Positions 36,635-44,672 of a stretch of 64,000 nucleotides of DNA are shown here, one piece after another; position 1 is the first letter of the stretch, and every line of letters starts with the position of its first letter. Made by a program: the position numbers and the translations under genes. This DNA comes from an uncultured Lentibacter sp. (GTDB lineage Bacteria; Pseudomonadota; Alphaproteobacteria; Rhodobacterales; Rhodobacteraceae), in assembly GCA_947497495.1 (NCBI GenBank), contig CANMGT010000001.1, positions 434,001 to 498,000 of the forward strand, written 5' to 3'. The notes beneath the pieces are model-generated. The model was not told the origin of the DNA and did not search any database. It worked only from the letters and a program-made list of their open reading frames with translations.

Positions 36635-37567
36635 CTAACCCAACGGATCAGGCGCAACATTCGCACCGCACAGCAAAACGGCCACACGCTCGCCTTTTGC
36701 GGGCTTGTATGCCCCGCTCATCAAAGCGGCCAGCGCGGTTGCGCCTGCAGGCTCGACCAGCAAACGCCGCTCCTGCCAGAGCGCCTTTTGCGCCGCCACG
36801 ACCGCCTCATCAGTCACCAACACACTCAGCGCTTTGTGCTCGACGGCCAGATCATAACAGATCTGCCCGATCTTGCGCGCGCCAAGCGCGTTGGCGGCCA
36901 CGCCCGACACAGACACATCGCAAGGCCCCCCCGCCGCCAAAGCCGCGTTCAAAGCGCAGGATGTTTCCGGCTCAACGGCGACAACCTTGCGCGCACCTTC
37001 AAGCCATCCGAGCGCACCGGCAATAAGTCCGCCGCCACCCACTGCGATCAGCACAGTGTCAGCCTCGCGCCCCCGTTCTGCCAACTGCGCCTCCCACTCG
37101 GCCATGCAGGTGCCTTGTCCAGCAACCGTGCCGGGGGCATCATAGGCGTGAATTTGCATAGCCCCAGAGGCCTCTTCATACTCGGCGGCCGCCTCGGCGG
37201 CGTTGGCATATTCGCCCGCAACCACCGTCAGCTGCGCGCCTGTGCGCTCGATCAGCGCGATCTTGGACGGCCCCGCCATTTCGGGCACGAAAATATGCGC
37301 GGTATGCCCAAGCTGGTGCGCGGCATAGGCCACGGCGGCTCCGTGGTTGCCGCCCGAAGCCGCCACAATGCCAGCCTGCGGAACTGGGCCGGACAACAGC
37401 GTGTTAAACGCCCCGCGCGCTTTGAACGTGCCAGTGTGCTGAAGCTGCTCGAGCTTCAGCTCGATCTCATAGGGTAGGCCAAAGCCCCGACAGCGCATGA
37501 CTGGGGTTTTAACGACATGGACCTCGATCCGCTCCGCGGCCTCTTTGATACGCTCTCTCCAAGACAT
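36635..37567 (-). CDS. threonine/serine dehydratase-like PLP enzyme
   Basis: A 310-residue fold-type II PLP enzyme. TGTFKARGAFNTLL contains the Schiff-base Lys, VAASGGNHGAAVAYAA binds the substrate carboxylate, and VLIAVGGGGLIAGALGWL is the glycine-rich phosphate loop. There is no C-terminal ACT regulatory domain, so it is of the catabolic or racemase-like short type. Threonine dehydratase, serine racemase and 3-hydroxyaspartate dehydratase are alternatives. The ATG at 37567 has AGGAG; a longer in-frame extension is not supported. It is divergent from the LOG-family gene. Confidence 0.82.
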   Translation of the reverse strand: MSWRERIKEAAERIEVHVVKTPVMRCRGFGLPYEIELKLEQLQHTGTFKARGAFNTLLSGPVPQAGIVAASGGNHGAAVAYAAHQLGHTAHIFVPEMAGPSKIALIERTGAQLTVVAGEYANAAEAAAEYEEASGAMQIHAYDAPGTVAGQGTCMAEWEAQLAERGREADTVLIAVGGGGLIAGALGWLEGARKVVAVEPETSCALNAALAAGGPCDVSVSGVAANALGARKIGQICYDLAVEHKALSVLVTDEAVVAAQKALWQERRLLVEPAGATALAALMSGAYKPAKGERVAVLLCGANVAPDPLG

Positions 37568-37657
37568 GCTCACACTCCTGTCATTGCCATTGAAACTGGC
37601 CATTGAAAGCGAAACCCTATAGGCGTGAGAGAAACGTGCAAGCAGGGAATGAGTACT

Positions 37658-38500
37658 ATGAATGATCACCGCCTAAGCCCATTTCGAGACGCCCATACAG
37701 ACCGCGACGCAGCAGAGCTTATCCCCGATACGCCTCAAACAAGGGCACCAGCTTACCAACTCGCCTTCGCTGATGAAGACTTCATGTGCCGCGACGAGTT
37801 GCGGCCAGTGCGGCTACAGCTGGAGCTTCTCAAACCGGATATGATCCTCGACGAACGCGGCATCGAAAGCACCGTTGTCCTGTTCGGCGGCGCGCGCATT
37901 CCCGAACCAGCAAAGAAAGATGGCGCACGCACCAAGACGCTGGCTGATCTGTCAAAGTTCTATGACGAAGCGCGCGAATTCTCGAAGCTGATGACCGAGA
38001 AGTCACTGGAAAGCTACGGCAAGCAGAACGTCATTGTCACCGGCGGCGGGCCGGGCGTTATGGAAGCCGGCAACCGCGGCGCCATGGACGCAGGCGGCGC
38101 ATCCATCGGACTCAACATCGTGCTGCCGCACGAGCAAGCGCCTAACGAGTATGTCACGCCAGACCTGTGCTTCAACTTCCACTACTTCGCGATCCGCAAG
38201 ATGCACTTCCTCATGCGCGCCAGTGCGATCTGCGTCTTCCCTGGCGGCTTTGGCACGATGGATGAAATGTTTGAAGCTTTGACGCTGATCCAGACAGGCC
38301 GGATGAAGCGCGTGCCGTTCCTGCTGTTTGGCAAGGACTTCTGGACAAAGATTATCAACTGGGACGCGCTGGCGGATGCCGGCACGATTTCGGCCGAAGA
38401 CCTGGAGTTGTTTCGGTTTGTAGACACAGCTCAAGAAGCTGTTGCACTGATTGAAACCTGGCCAACGGCAGATTGCCGTGAGGATATGCCCGGACGCTAG
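37658..38500 (+). CDS. LOG-family protein (possible cytokinin riboside 5'-phosphate phosphoribohydrolase)
   Basis: A 280-residue Rossmann-like protein. VTGGGPGVMEAGNRGAMDAG and VFPGGFGTMDEMFEALTLIQ are the two signature blocks, the second with PGGxGTxxE. Members cleave nucleoside 5'-monophosphates to base and ribose phosphate. An N-terminal extension of about 90 residues marks the larger proteobacterial type. I chose ATG 37658 with AGGGA 9 bases upstream; ATG 37649 is also in frame but its spacing is too short. Physiological role in this host unknown. Confidence 0.84.
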   Translation: MNDHRLSPFRDAHTDRDAAELIPDTPQTRAPAYQLAFADEDFMCRDELRPVRLQLELLKPDMILDERGIESTVVLFGGARIPEPAKKDGARTKTLADLSKFYDEAREFSKLMTEKSLESYGKQNVIVTGGGPGVMEAGNRGAMDAGGASIGLNIVLPHEQAPNEYVTPDLCFNFHYFAIRKMHFLMRASAICVFPGGFGTMDEMFEALTLIQTGRMKRVPFLLFGKDFWTKIINWDALADAGTISAEDLELFRFVDTAQEAVALIETWPTADCREDMPGR

Positions 38501-38532
38501 GGTTTGCGCCGCGGCTTTGCCGCGTCGCGGTG

Positions 38533-38557
38533 GCGAGGGGGACAAAGCCCCCCTCGC
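38533..38557. repeat. GC-rich intergenic hairpin
   Basis: GCGAGGGGG and CCCCCTCGC form a strong stem around a short ACAAAG-type loop, 33 bp after the LOG gene stop. A further small GC palindrome precedes it (GCCGCGGCTTTGCCGCG region). No T-run follows, so it may be an intergenic repeat or stabilising element. A similar GC hairpin lies at 46786-46805. Confidence 0.45.
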
Positions 38558-38653
38558 GCTCCCCCTCAAGCAGCTTGCAAGGCAAACGTATAACCCGACA
38601 GAGCGCACTTGCTGCGCGAATTCGGCAGGATGTTATTCAGCAATAAGAAAGTG

Positions 38654-39655
38654 CTAGGCCAGCGCCGCAGCCGGACGGACATAGCCCGTGGTAAGGCCCG
38701 CGAAGTTCTTGATCACGGCGTTGCGACGCTTGAGCGTTGCGGGATGATCTGCCTCGAGCACGCCAAGGCGCACAAGGATCGAGGCTATGGCACATTCCGC
38801 TCCGCGGGTTGATCCGTCGGTTATCTTGAGCGCAATGCCCAGCTTCTTTTCTGGCACAATAGCCACGAAGAAGGCCTCAGCGCCCGTTTTGAGCGCCACA
38901 CGGCCATCCATGGCGCGCATAAGTTCGGTGCAGGCGCGGCCATCTCCTGCGACGAGTTCGGGGTAGGTTACCATCGCTTGGCGCAGGGTTGCAGCGGCGC
39001 GTTCGCGCGTATCGCCGCCGCCGGTTGCCTTGGCAAAGAAGGCCATGGCGCGGGCGATTCCGTGCAGGCTGGCGGCGAAGTTGGGCGCAGAGCAGCCGTC
39101 GATCACATAGCCTGCGCTGGTTTCTTGGGTGACAGCCTCGAAGGCGTCGAGGCCCGCCTTTTGAACCGGATGGTCAGCGTTGACATAGTCGGGGTCTGAC
39201 GCGGCGCCTAGGTGCTGTGAGAGCGTCAGAAAACCCGCGTGTTTGCCGGAGCAATTATTGTGGTAGCGGCAGGGCGAGCTGTCGGTTTTGAACATTACAG
39301 CTAGGTCGCGCTCGTCACGCGGGGCTTGCGGGCCGCAGCAAAGGTCGTCGTTGGAAAGGCCCAAGTCTTTCAACCACGCAAGCACGCGATCAGTGTGCAT
39401 GGGCTGGCCTTGATGTGAGGCGCAGGACAGGGCAAGTTGCTCGCCAGTCAGCCCGAAGGCCGCAGCGGCGCCACTTTCAACCAAAGGCAGCGCTTGCAGC
39501 ATCTTGGAAGACGAACGCGGCAGCACGATAGCACCAGGATCACCCCACGCCTCAACGATTTCGCCATCGGGGCCGCAAACCACAGCATGGCCCATGTGAA
39601 CACTCTCGAGGAACTCTCCTCGCCAGATTTCAGCCATCTCTACAGGTGCGTTCAT
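38654..39655 (-). CDS. L-asparaginase of the Rhizobium etli type (Asparaginase_II family)
   Basis: A 333-residue amidohydrolase of the PF06089-like family, unrelated to E. coli AnsA/B. LPRSSSKMLQALPLVESG holds the SxxK pair, CRYHNNCSGKHAGFLTLS the Cys/His/Lys cluster, and YVIDGCSAPNFAASLHGIAR the second Cys. These blocks form the active site and Zn site in the characterised R. etli enzyme. The ATG at 39655 has GGGAGGA. It hydrolyses asparagine to aspartate and ammonia by family knowledge. Confidence 0.85.
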   Translation of the reverse strand: MNAPVEMAEIWRGEFLESVHMGHAVVCGPDGEIVEAWGDPGAIVLPRSSSKMLQALPLVESGAAAAFGLTGEQLALSCASHQGQPMHTDRVLAWLKDLGLSNDDLCCGPQAPRDERDLAVMFKTDSSPCRYHNNCSGKHAGFLTLSQHLGAASDPDYVNADHPVQKAGLDAFEAVTQETSAGYVIDGCSAPNFAASLHGIARAMAFFAKATGGGDTRERAAATLRQAMVTYPELVAGDGRACTELMRAMDGRVALKTGAEAFFVAIVPEKKLGIALKITDGSTRGAECAIASILVRLGVLEADHPATLKRRNAVIKNFAGLTTGYVRPAAALA

Positions 39656-39835
39656 GTCATCCTCCCGAAAACTTGTGCGATTTTCCGCCAATTGCTCTTT
39701 CGTATATGGCAGTTTTCAGGGTAATGTAGCAATGTCGAGTAGAAATCGGCCCTGACCCGACAAAAGCGGCAAACGCAGCGGGTGCAAATTCAGGGGCGAA
39801 CAATTGAGGTTAAGGACAGCTGGAGTCTGGACATT

Positions 39836-40366
39836 ATGGTATTACGATTTGCGCGAAATTTAGCTTGTGCAACGCTGGTTTTGGGCGCGGCAAGCACCGC
39901 TCAAGCGCAGCAAACAAGCACCAATCAAGTGGCGACGAAAACTGCTTGGGCCGTGTTTGAAGACGCCAACCCCAAAGAATGCTGGGCGGTTTCCTCGCCC
40001 AAGGAAACTGTCAACACCAAGGACGGGCGCGTTGTGGCCGTTAAGCGTGGCGACATCTTATTGATGACTTTCTACCGCCCCGGCGCGAAAGTTTCTGGTC
40101 AGTTGGCTTTCACAGGCGGTTACCCGTTTGCGAGCGGCTCAACAGTAAACCTCGACATTGGCGGCACGAGTTTCGAGCTGTTCACCGAAGGGGAATGGGC
40201 TTGGGCGGCCTCGGCTGCTGAAGATGCCAAGATCATCTCGGCCCTCAAACGCGGCGCGAGCGCAGTGCTCACAGCCCGTTCAGGGCGCGGCACAAAAACC
40301 CAAGACACCTTCTCGCTGTCTGGCTTCACCGCCGCAGTGGAAGATGCAGAAAAGCGCTGTAACTAA
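39836..40366 (+). CDS. exported IalB-family protein
   Basis: A 176-residue protein with a signal peptide (RNLACATLVLGAASTAQAQ) and a mature domain like invasion-associated locus B proteins: WAVFEDANPKECWAVSSPKE, then LMTFYRPGAKVSGQLAFTGG and a C-terminal TFSLSGFTAAVEDAEKRC. A Cys near each end could form the family disulfide. Such proteins are common in free-living marine alphaproteobacteria, so the name does not imply virulence. The ATG at 39836 is chosen to begin the signal peptide. Confidence 0.78.
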   Translation: MVLRFARNLACATLVLGAASTAQAQQTSTNQVATKTAWAVFEDANPKECWAVSSPKETVNTKDGRVVAVKRGDILLMTFYRPGAKVSGQLAFTGGYPFASGSTVNLDIGGTSFELFTEGEWAWAASAAEDAKIISALKRGASAVLTARSGRGTKTQDTFSLSGFTAAVEDAEKRCN

Positions 40367-40440
40367 GCCTACTCTGTAAGCAACTGCGTTCGGCCTGTTG
40401 GCCGGACACCCCTGCGGCAGGCGGGAATAAAGGTGCTGCG

Positions 40441-40983
40441 TTACGCCAAGCGCTCGAGCAAATCATTCAACACTTGCCGCGTGCTTACGCACAACACCTG
40501 CTTGTCATCAGCACGCGCCAAGACTTGGCTCAGGCGCGGGCGCAAGTTGCGGTGCACCCACCACATCAATCCAACCAAACGAAATGTGACAGGCCAAAGC
40601 TTGCAGCCTTCAGGAGCGTGCACCTCACGCCCCAGAAGTGATGCCACTTGGCGTTTGGCCGCCCACCTGAGATGTAAGATGAAGGGCAGGTCAACGAACA
40701 CCACCATGTCACAAGCCTCCAACCGTGCCTCGACAGAAGCCCAAGAGCCCACCCCGTCAACCAGCCACCGGTCTCCCCCGAGCACGCCAGCATGGGCTTG
40801 CATAAACGCAGGCTCGTCAACACGCTCCCAGCCTGGCTTCCAAAGCATGTCATCAACAGCATGATACGGCAGCCCGAGATGCGCACATATCTTGCGGCTC
40901 AACCACGTCTTTCCGCCGCCCGCATTGCCGATCACCATGATCCGCTTGGCGTTGAAAAGGGAGCCTGTGTCAGCACATTTCAT
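40441..40983 (-). CDS. P-loop kinase-like protein (adenylate kinase/topology modulation type)
   Basis: A 180-residue single-domain P-loop protein. Walker A is VIGNAGGGKTWLSRKICAHL near residue 20, followed by HAVDDMLWKPGWERV, a typical acceptor-site segment of small adenylate-kinase-like proteins, and DMVVFVDLPFILHLRWAAKR, a Walker B-like strand with a lid helix. Substrate unknown. ATG 40983 is chosen; a TTG 6 codons upstream is in frame. It lies just downstream of the tauABC terminator and is probably transcribed on its own. Confidence 0.72.
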   Translation of the reverse strand: MKCADTGSLFNAKRIMVIGNAGGGKTWLSRKICAHLGLPYHAVDDMLWKPGWERVDEPAFMQAHAGVLGGDRWLVDGVGSWASVEARLEACDMVVFVDLPFILHLRWAAKRQVASLLGREVHAPEGCKLWPVTFRLVGLMWWVHRNLRPRLSQVLARADDKQVLCVSTRQVLNDLLERLA

Positions 40984-41013
40984 GCCCTCAGCATAAGACA
41001 AACCCTCAAAAGC

Positions 41014-41043
41014 AAAACCCCCGATCCGGCGAAGGGTCGGGGG
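41014..41043 (-). terminator. terminator of the tauABC operon
   Basis: On the minus strand CCCCCGA and TCGGGGG pair around a 12-base loop and are followed by TTTTGCTTTTG. It begins 25 bp after the tauC stop and ends before the P-loop gene start. Confidence 0.8.
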
Positions 41044-41067
41044 CTTCCCTTAGCAGTCAAAAGGCGC

Positions 41068-42336
41068 TTACGAGCGGCCCTTCCAAGGCACGAGGTAGCG
41101 CTCGGCGCTGCGCATCAGGATGTCGATGCTATAGCCGATGATGCCGATCAGGATGATCCCCATCAAAACAATGTCAGTCAGCTGGAAGCGCGCCGCGACC
41201 ATGATCATCATACCTGCGCCCTTCTCGGCGGCGACAAGTTCGGCCGCAACAACCGTGCCCCAACACACGCCCATAGCAACGCGCGCCCCCGTGAAAATCT
41301 CAGGCAGGGAGTTGGGCACAATCACGTGACGCATCAGTTGGAACTTGCTCGCACCAAGCGAATAAGCCGCATGCACCTTGGTGATGTTGACGCCGGAAAC
41401 ACCCGCGCGCGCCGCGATCGCCATGATCCAGAGCGCGGCAAGAAACAGCAGGATAATCTTGCCAGCCTCGCCGATGCCCGCCCAGATGATCACCAGCGGG
41501 ATCAGCGCCAGAGGCGGCACAGGGCGCATGAACTCAACGATTGGGTCAGCCCAGCCGCGCACCCAGTTGCTCAGCCCCATAGCGTAGCCCAAAGGAATGC
41601 CGACAATCGCGCCAAGCAAGAAGCCGGCAATCACGCGAAACAGCGAAAAGCCTAGGTGCTCCCAAAGGGTGAAGCCCTGATAGCCCTCTGTCGAAATCTC
41701 GACAAAGCGTTCGACAACTTTCTCGGGCGGCGGCAGCCAGATCGGCTCCATCTGCAAGCCACCCTGCGGGGTGATCGAGATCGCACCTTTGTCTGTCAGA
41801 GCGACTCTGCCAGCCGCGACATTGACAGCCGAACCGATACTTACGGGTTTGCCGTCAATCGCGACGACTTTGGCACCAGCCTTGCGTTTGGCTTCGTCGT
41901 TTTTGTCAAACAGGACAACCTTGCTGCGCCCCGCCGACACGATTGCGGCGTCGTTCTTGGCAAAGCCTTCCCCCGGCTCAACCACGGGCAACTCGGGTGC
42001 CTCACCATACTTGTGAACGCGCAGAGTGATGGTCGCATCGTCCGTCGTGCCGTCTTCGGCCTCAAGCGTATAGGTAAGCGTCGTGTCGCCGATAAACGGC
42101 CCCGGCGCGTGGACAGGCGCCCACTTCGAGCCGGTGAACGCGCCCCACAGCAGAAAGATCGTAATGACGGAAATGACGCTGGCCCAACGGTTGGGCCGCA
42201 CAGCGCTTTCGTCCCCGAACGTCACTGTTTTGAGTGAGGTAAAATCAGCACGCTTGCTGAAAACTCGCTCGACACCGAAGCGCACCAAAAAGAACGATCC
42301 GACAAAAATCGCGACATATATCAGCAGAATAATCAT
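41068..42336 (-). CDS. tauC: taurine ABC transporter permease TauC with inserted periplasmic domain
   Basis: A 422-residue permease. The C-terminal ~215 residues are a canonical TauC/SsuC core: LPPPEKVVERFVEI, RVIAGFLLGAIVGIPLGYAM, and the EAA loop AYSLGASKFQLMRHVIVPNS that contacts TauB. TauC is normally about 275 residues. Here an extra first helix (1-21), the usual second helix (51-69) and about 135 additional residues precede the core. The added part includes TLTYTLEAEDGTTDDATITL, an immunoglobulin/cadherin-like strand pattern, and charged segments, and should lie in the periplasm. The start overlaps the tauB stop (ATGA). Confidence 0.9.
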   Translation of the reverse strand: MIILLIYVAIFVGSFFLVRFGVERVFSKRADFTSLKTVTFGDESAVRPNRWASVISVITIFLLWGAFTGSKWAPVHAPGPFIGDTTLTYTLEAEDGTTDDATITLRVHKYGEAPELPVVEPGEGFAKNDAAIVSAGRSKVVLFDKNDEAKRKAGAKVVAIDGKPVSIGSAVNVAAGRVALTDKGAISITPQGGLQMEPIWLPPPEKVVERFVEISTEGYQGFTLWEHLGFSLFRVIAGFLLGAIVGIPLGYAMGLSNWVRGWADPIVEFMRPVPPLALIPLVIIWAGIGEAGKIILLFLAALWIMAIAARAGVSGVNITKVHAAYSLGASKFQLMRHVIVPNSLPEIFTGARVAMGVCWGTVVAAELVAAEKGAGMMIMVAARFQLTDIVLMGIILIGIIGYSIDILMRSAERYLVPWKGRS

Positions 42337-43142
42337 GCGCCCGCCTCCTCTGAGCTGCCCATGATCTCTTCTTCCATGTCCCAGATCATGTTCAAAATCT
42401 CTTCGCGTTTCTCGCCAAACTCGGGGTGCTTTTTCACTTCCCGTAAGTCTTGGCCAACGCCCATGTCGGCGAACGGCAGGCGGTATTCCTTGTGGATCCG
42501 CCCGGGCCGTGGCGCGAGCACGAGCAATCGCTCGCCAAGCAAAAGAGCCTCTTCAACCGAGTGGGTGATCAGAATGATCGTCTTGCCCGTCTCTTTCCAC
42601 AGTTTCAGGACAAGCCCCTGCATCTTCTCACGCGTCAGAGCGTCAAGCGCACCAAGCGGCTCGTCCATCAAGATAACATCAGGGTCGTTTGCCAGACAGC
42701 GCGCCAAGGCAACCCGCTGCTGCATCCCGCCCGACAACTCGAACACAGATTTTTCTTTGAAGTCCGCAAGGCCGACGACATCAAGCAGGTGGTCAACATG
42801 CTCGCCCCACTCGGCTTCCCGCTGGCCCTTCATCCGCGGCCCGAAGCTCACGTTTTCACGCACGTTCATCCACTCAAACAATGCACCTTGTTGGAACACC
42901 ATGCCGCGCTCGGCGTCAGGCTCTGTTATCAGGTGATCATTCAGCGTCATGCTGCCTTCGGTCGGTGCCAGAAAGCCTGCAACAATGTTGAGCAAAGTTG
43001 TCTTTCCGCAGCCCGACGGCCCAAGAACGCTCATCAACTCGCCTGTTTTGATCTCAAGTGAGATGTCTTTCAATGCCTGCACATGTCCGCCGTTTGGCAG
43101 ATCAAAGCGCATCGAAATTCCGTCTATCGAAAGTGTCGACAT
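42333..43142 (-). CDS. tauB: taurine ABC transporter ATP-binding protein TauB
   Basis: A 269-residue ABC ATPase energising taurine uptake. Walker A is LGPSGCGKTTLL near residue 41, the signature is ELSGGMQQRVALAR, Walker B is VILMDEPLGALDAL, and the switch His is in IILITHSVEEAL. The C-terminal extension GQDLREVKKHPEFGEKREEI resembles nitrate/sulfonate/taurine importers. It lies between tauA (122 bp upstream, with a hairpin in the gap) and tauC (4-bp overlap). Confidence 0.93.
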   Translation of the reverse strand: MSTLSIDGISMRFDLPNGGHVQALKDISLEIKTGELMSVLGPSGCGKTTLLNIVAGFLAPTEGSMTLNDHLITEPDAERGMVFQQGALFEWMNVRENVSFGPRMKGQREAEWGEHVDHLLDVVGLADFKEKSVFELSGGMQQRVALARCLANDPDVILMDEPLGALDALTREKMQGLVLKLWKETGKTIILITHSVEEALLLGERLLVLAPRPGRIHKEYRLPFADMGVGQDLREVKKHPEFGEKREEILNMIWDMEEEIMGSSEEAGA

Positions 43143-43154
43143 GCCAGCCCCTCC

Positions 43155-43171
43155 GAGGCTTCACGAGCCTC
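43155..43171 (-). promoter_or_regulatory. small hairpin before the tauB ribosome site
   Basis: GAGGCT and AGCCTC pair around a 5-base loop. On the minus strand the hairpin ends just before the GGAGGGG that serves tauB, so it could influence tauB translation or be the processed 5' end after the upstream tauA hairpin. Confidence 0.35.
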
Positions 43172-43226
43172 TGCTTTTTCTTGGCAAAATACTCTCGCCG
43201 AAGGCTTTGACGCCAACAACGAAAAC

Positions 43227-43255
43227 GGCACGCCGCGATCTGCTCGCAGCGTGCC
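43227..43255 (-). terminator. tauA-tauB intercistronic hairpin
   Basis: On the minus strand GGCACGCTGCG pairs with CGCGGCGTGCC (one mismatch) and is followed by GTTTTCG. It starts 10 bp after the tauA stop. Such hairpins after solute-binding-protein genes give partial termination and protect the upstream mRNA, so that the binding protein is made in excess over the permease. Confidence 0.7.
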
Positions 43256-43264
43256 AAAGTGCTC

Positions 43265-44260
43265 TTACATGGCGCTCGCTTTGAGCGGCGCTGCGTTCAC
43301 TGCGCCTTCATAGCTGTCAAGCGCTGCGTCAATGCTGCCCGCCTCAACGAAGACGTCTGCAACGCCCTTCATGAAGACAGCCGCGTTGCCGCCAAGCCAC
43401 GCATCGCTGAGCTGCTCTTCAACCGTCGGGAAGGTAAACGTCGCCATTGTTTCCATGGTGGCTTTCTCGTCCATACCCGCGTCTTTCGCGATCACCGGAA
43501 GCATCTTGGCCTGGTTGGCTTCATCCGCCCACATCGCGTTGGCGTCTGCCGTCACTTTGAGGAATTTCGCAACCAGATCGCCATTCTCGGCTACAAAGGC
43601 CGCTGGCGCTGTTGTCGCGTCAAAAACAAGAATGCCGAGCTCTGTTTTCTCAGCGCCCGTCAAAAGCGTGTTGCCGTGCTCAAGCGCGCGGCGAAGCGAG
43701 CCGCCCCAGCCACAGAACATGTCCACCGCGCCTTGTGCGATCGCTGCCGAGCCTTCTGGCGGGTTCATGTTGACAACTTCCATGCTGCCGACATCAACTC
43801 CAAAGTGCGCCATCTGCTTGAGGAAGCCGTAGTGCGCCGCAGTGCCCAGCGGCACAGCCACTTTCTTGCCCGCGAGTTCAGCCGCGTTCGATGCGTCGAT
43901 TTCGAGCGCTTCTGCCACAACACAGTTGTCGTTATCCGCGTAGCTTACAGCCACGTCGAGAACTTGCAGGTCTTGTCCGCCTGAAGCCGCCACAACGAAG
44001 GGCGGGATGCCTTGGCTGACGGACAGGTGAACATCGCCCGACGCCATCGCCGCGCTCATTTCTGTACCCGAGCCAAACGCGCGCCAGTTAACTTTGACGC
44101 CAAGCTCTTTGTCATACATGCCTTCAACTTTGGCATATTCAAATGGCATCGGCCATTCTTGGAAAAACGCCACTGTGATCTCGTCAAGCGCTACGGCTTG
44201 CGAGCCCATAAGCATGGCTGTTGCGGCGACTGCCGACATGAGTTTTGTCTTGAGTTTCAT
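43265..44260 (-). CDS. tauA: taurine-binding periplasmic protein TauA
   Basis: A 331-residue solute-binding protein with signal peptide MKLKTKLMSAVAATAMLMGS ending near QAVA-L. The mature sequence begins DEITVAFFQEWPMPFEYAKV, then VKVNWRAFGSGTEMSAAMASGDVHLS (in part) and VNMNPPEGSAAIAQGAVDMFCGWGGS, all typical of the taurine/sulfonate group. The ATG at 44260 has GGGAGA upstream. It is divergent from tpa across a 412-bp control region, and tauB and tauC follow. Confidence 0.92.
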   Translation of the reverse strand: MKLKTKLMSAVAATAMLMGSQAVALDEITVAFFQEWPMPFEYAKVEGMYDKELGVKVNWRAFGSGTEMSAAMASGDVHLSVSQGIPPFVVAASGGQDLQVLDVAVSYADNDNCVVAEALEIDASNAAELAGKKVAVPLGTAAHYGFLKQMAHFGVDVGSMEVVNMNPPEGSAAIAQGAVDMFCGWGGSLRRALEHGNTLLTGAEKTELGILVFDATTAPAAFVAENGDLVAKFLKVTADANAMWADEANQAKMLPVIAKDAGMDEKATMETMATFTFPTVEEQLSDAWLGGNAAVFMKGVADVFVEAGSIDAALDSYEGAVNAAPLKASAM

Positions 44261-44672
44261 TCATATTCTCCCGTTGTCTGTTAAGCGTTTCAAAGCGGAA
44301 ACACTGCCCACCGTTCTTGCGGCTTTGGGCTTTTATCAGGCGTTTCGACGTGTAAAATCGTGCCCTCACGAGCTATCCATGCGCAAATGATGATTCCGAT
44401 CAACGCTTTTATAACGAAGTGACCCTCGCTTTCACATTTCCCAAATTTTCAGTTTTGGGCTTCTGAAGCTTTATAGCTTGACGTTTTTAGCACCTAGACG
44501 TTGCAACGGCCCAAATTTCCAGCCAATCTGGCTCCATATCCATCGAGATTCTGGCCATATCAGACTCAGTCAAAATGCCGCTTTTGTTGACATATGATTT
44601 GATCAAATCCCGCGCTCAACGGCGCAGGCCATATAACCTAAAGACAGCGCACAACCTTGGAGGCATCCGACA
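44261..44672. promoter_or_regulatory. tauA/tpa divergent control region
   Basis: A 412-bp AT-rich gap with no coding frame of note. It contains the TauR-like direct repeats at 44528-44560, a palindrome CGTTGCAACG at 44499-44508, and an imperfect CCCAAA...TTTGGG dyad at 44440-44459. TTGACA stands at 44587-44592 towards tpa, but a matching -10 is not obvious. GGAGG before 44673 serves tpa. Confidence 0.6.
44528..44560 (+). promoter_or_regulatory. predicted TauR operator before tpa
   Basis: CTGGCTCCAT (44528) and CTGGCCATAT (44551) are direct repeats with a 23-bp offset, two helical turns apart. They match the start of the tandem CTGGACYTAA half-sites that I recall as reported for TauR, and the pair before xsc with the same spacing. 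The repeats read towards tpa, 113 bp before its start. Confidence 0.6.
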
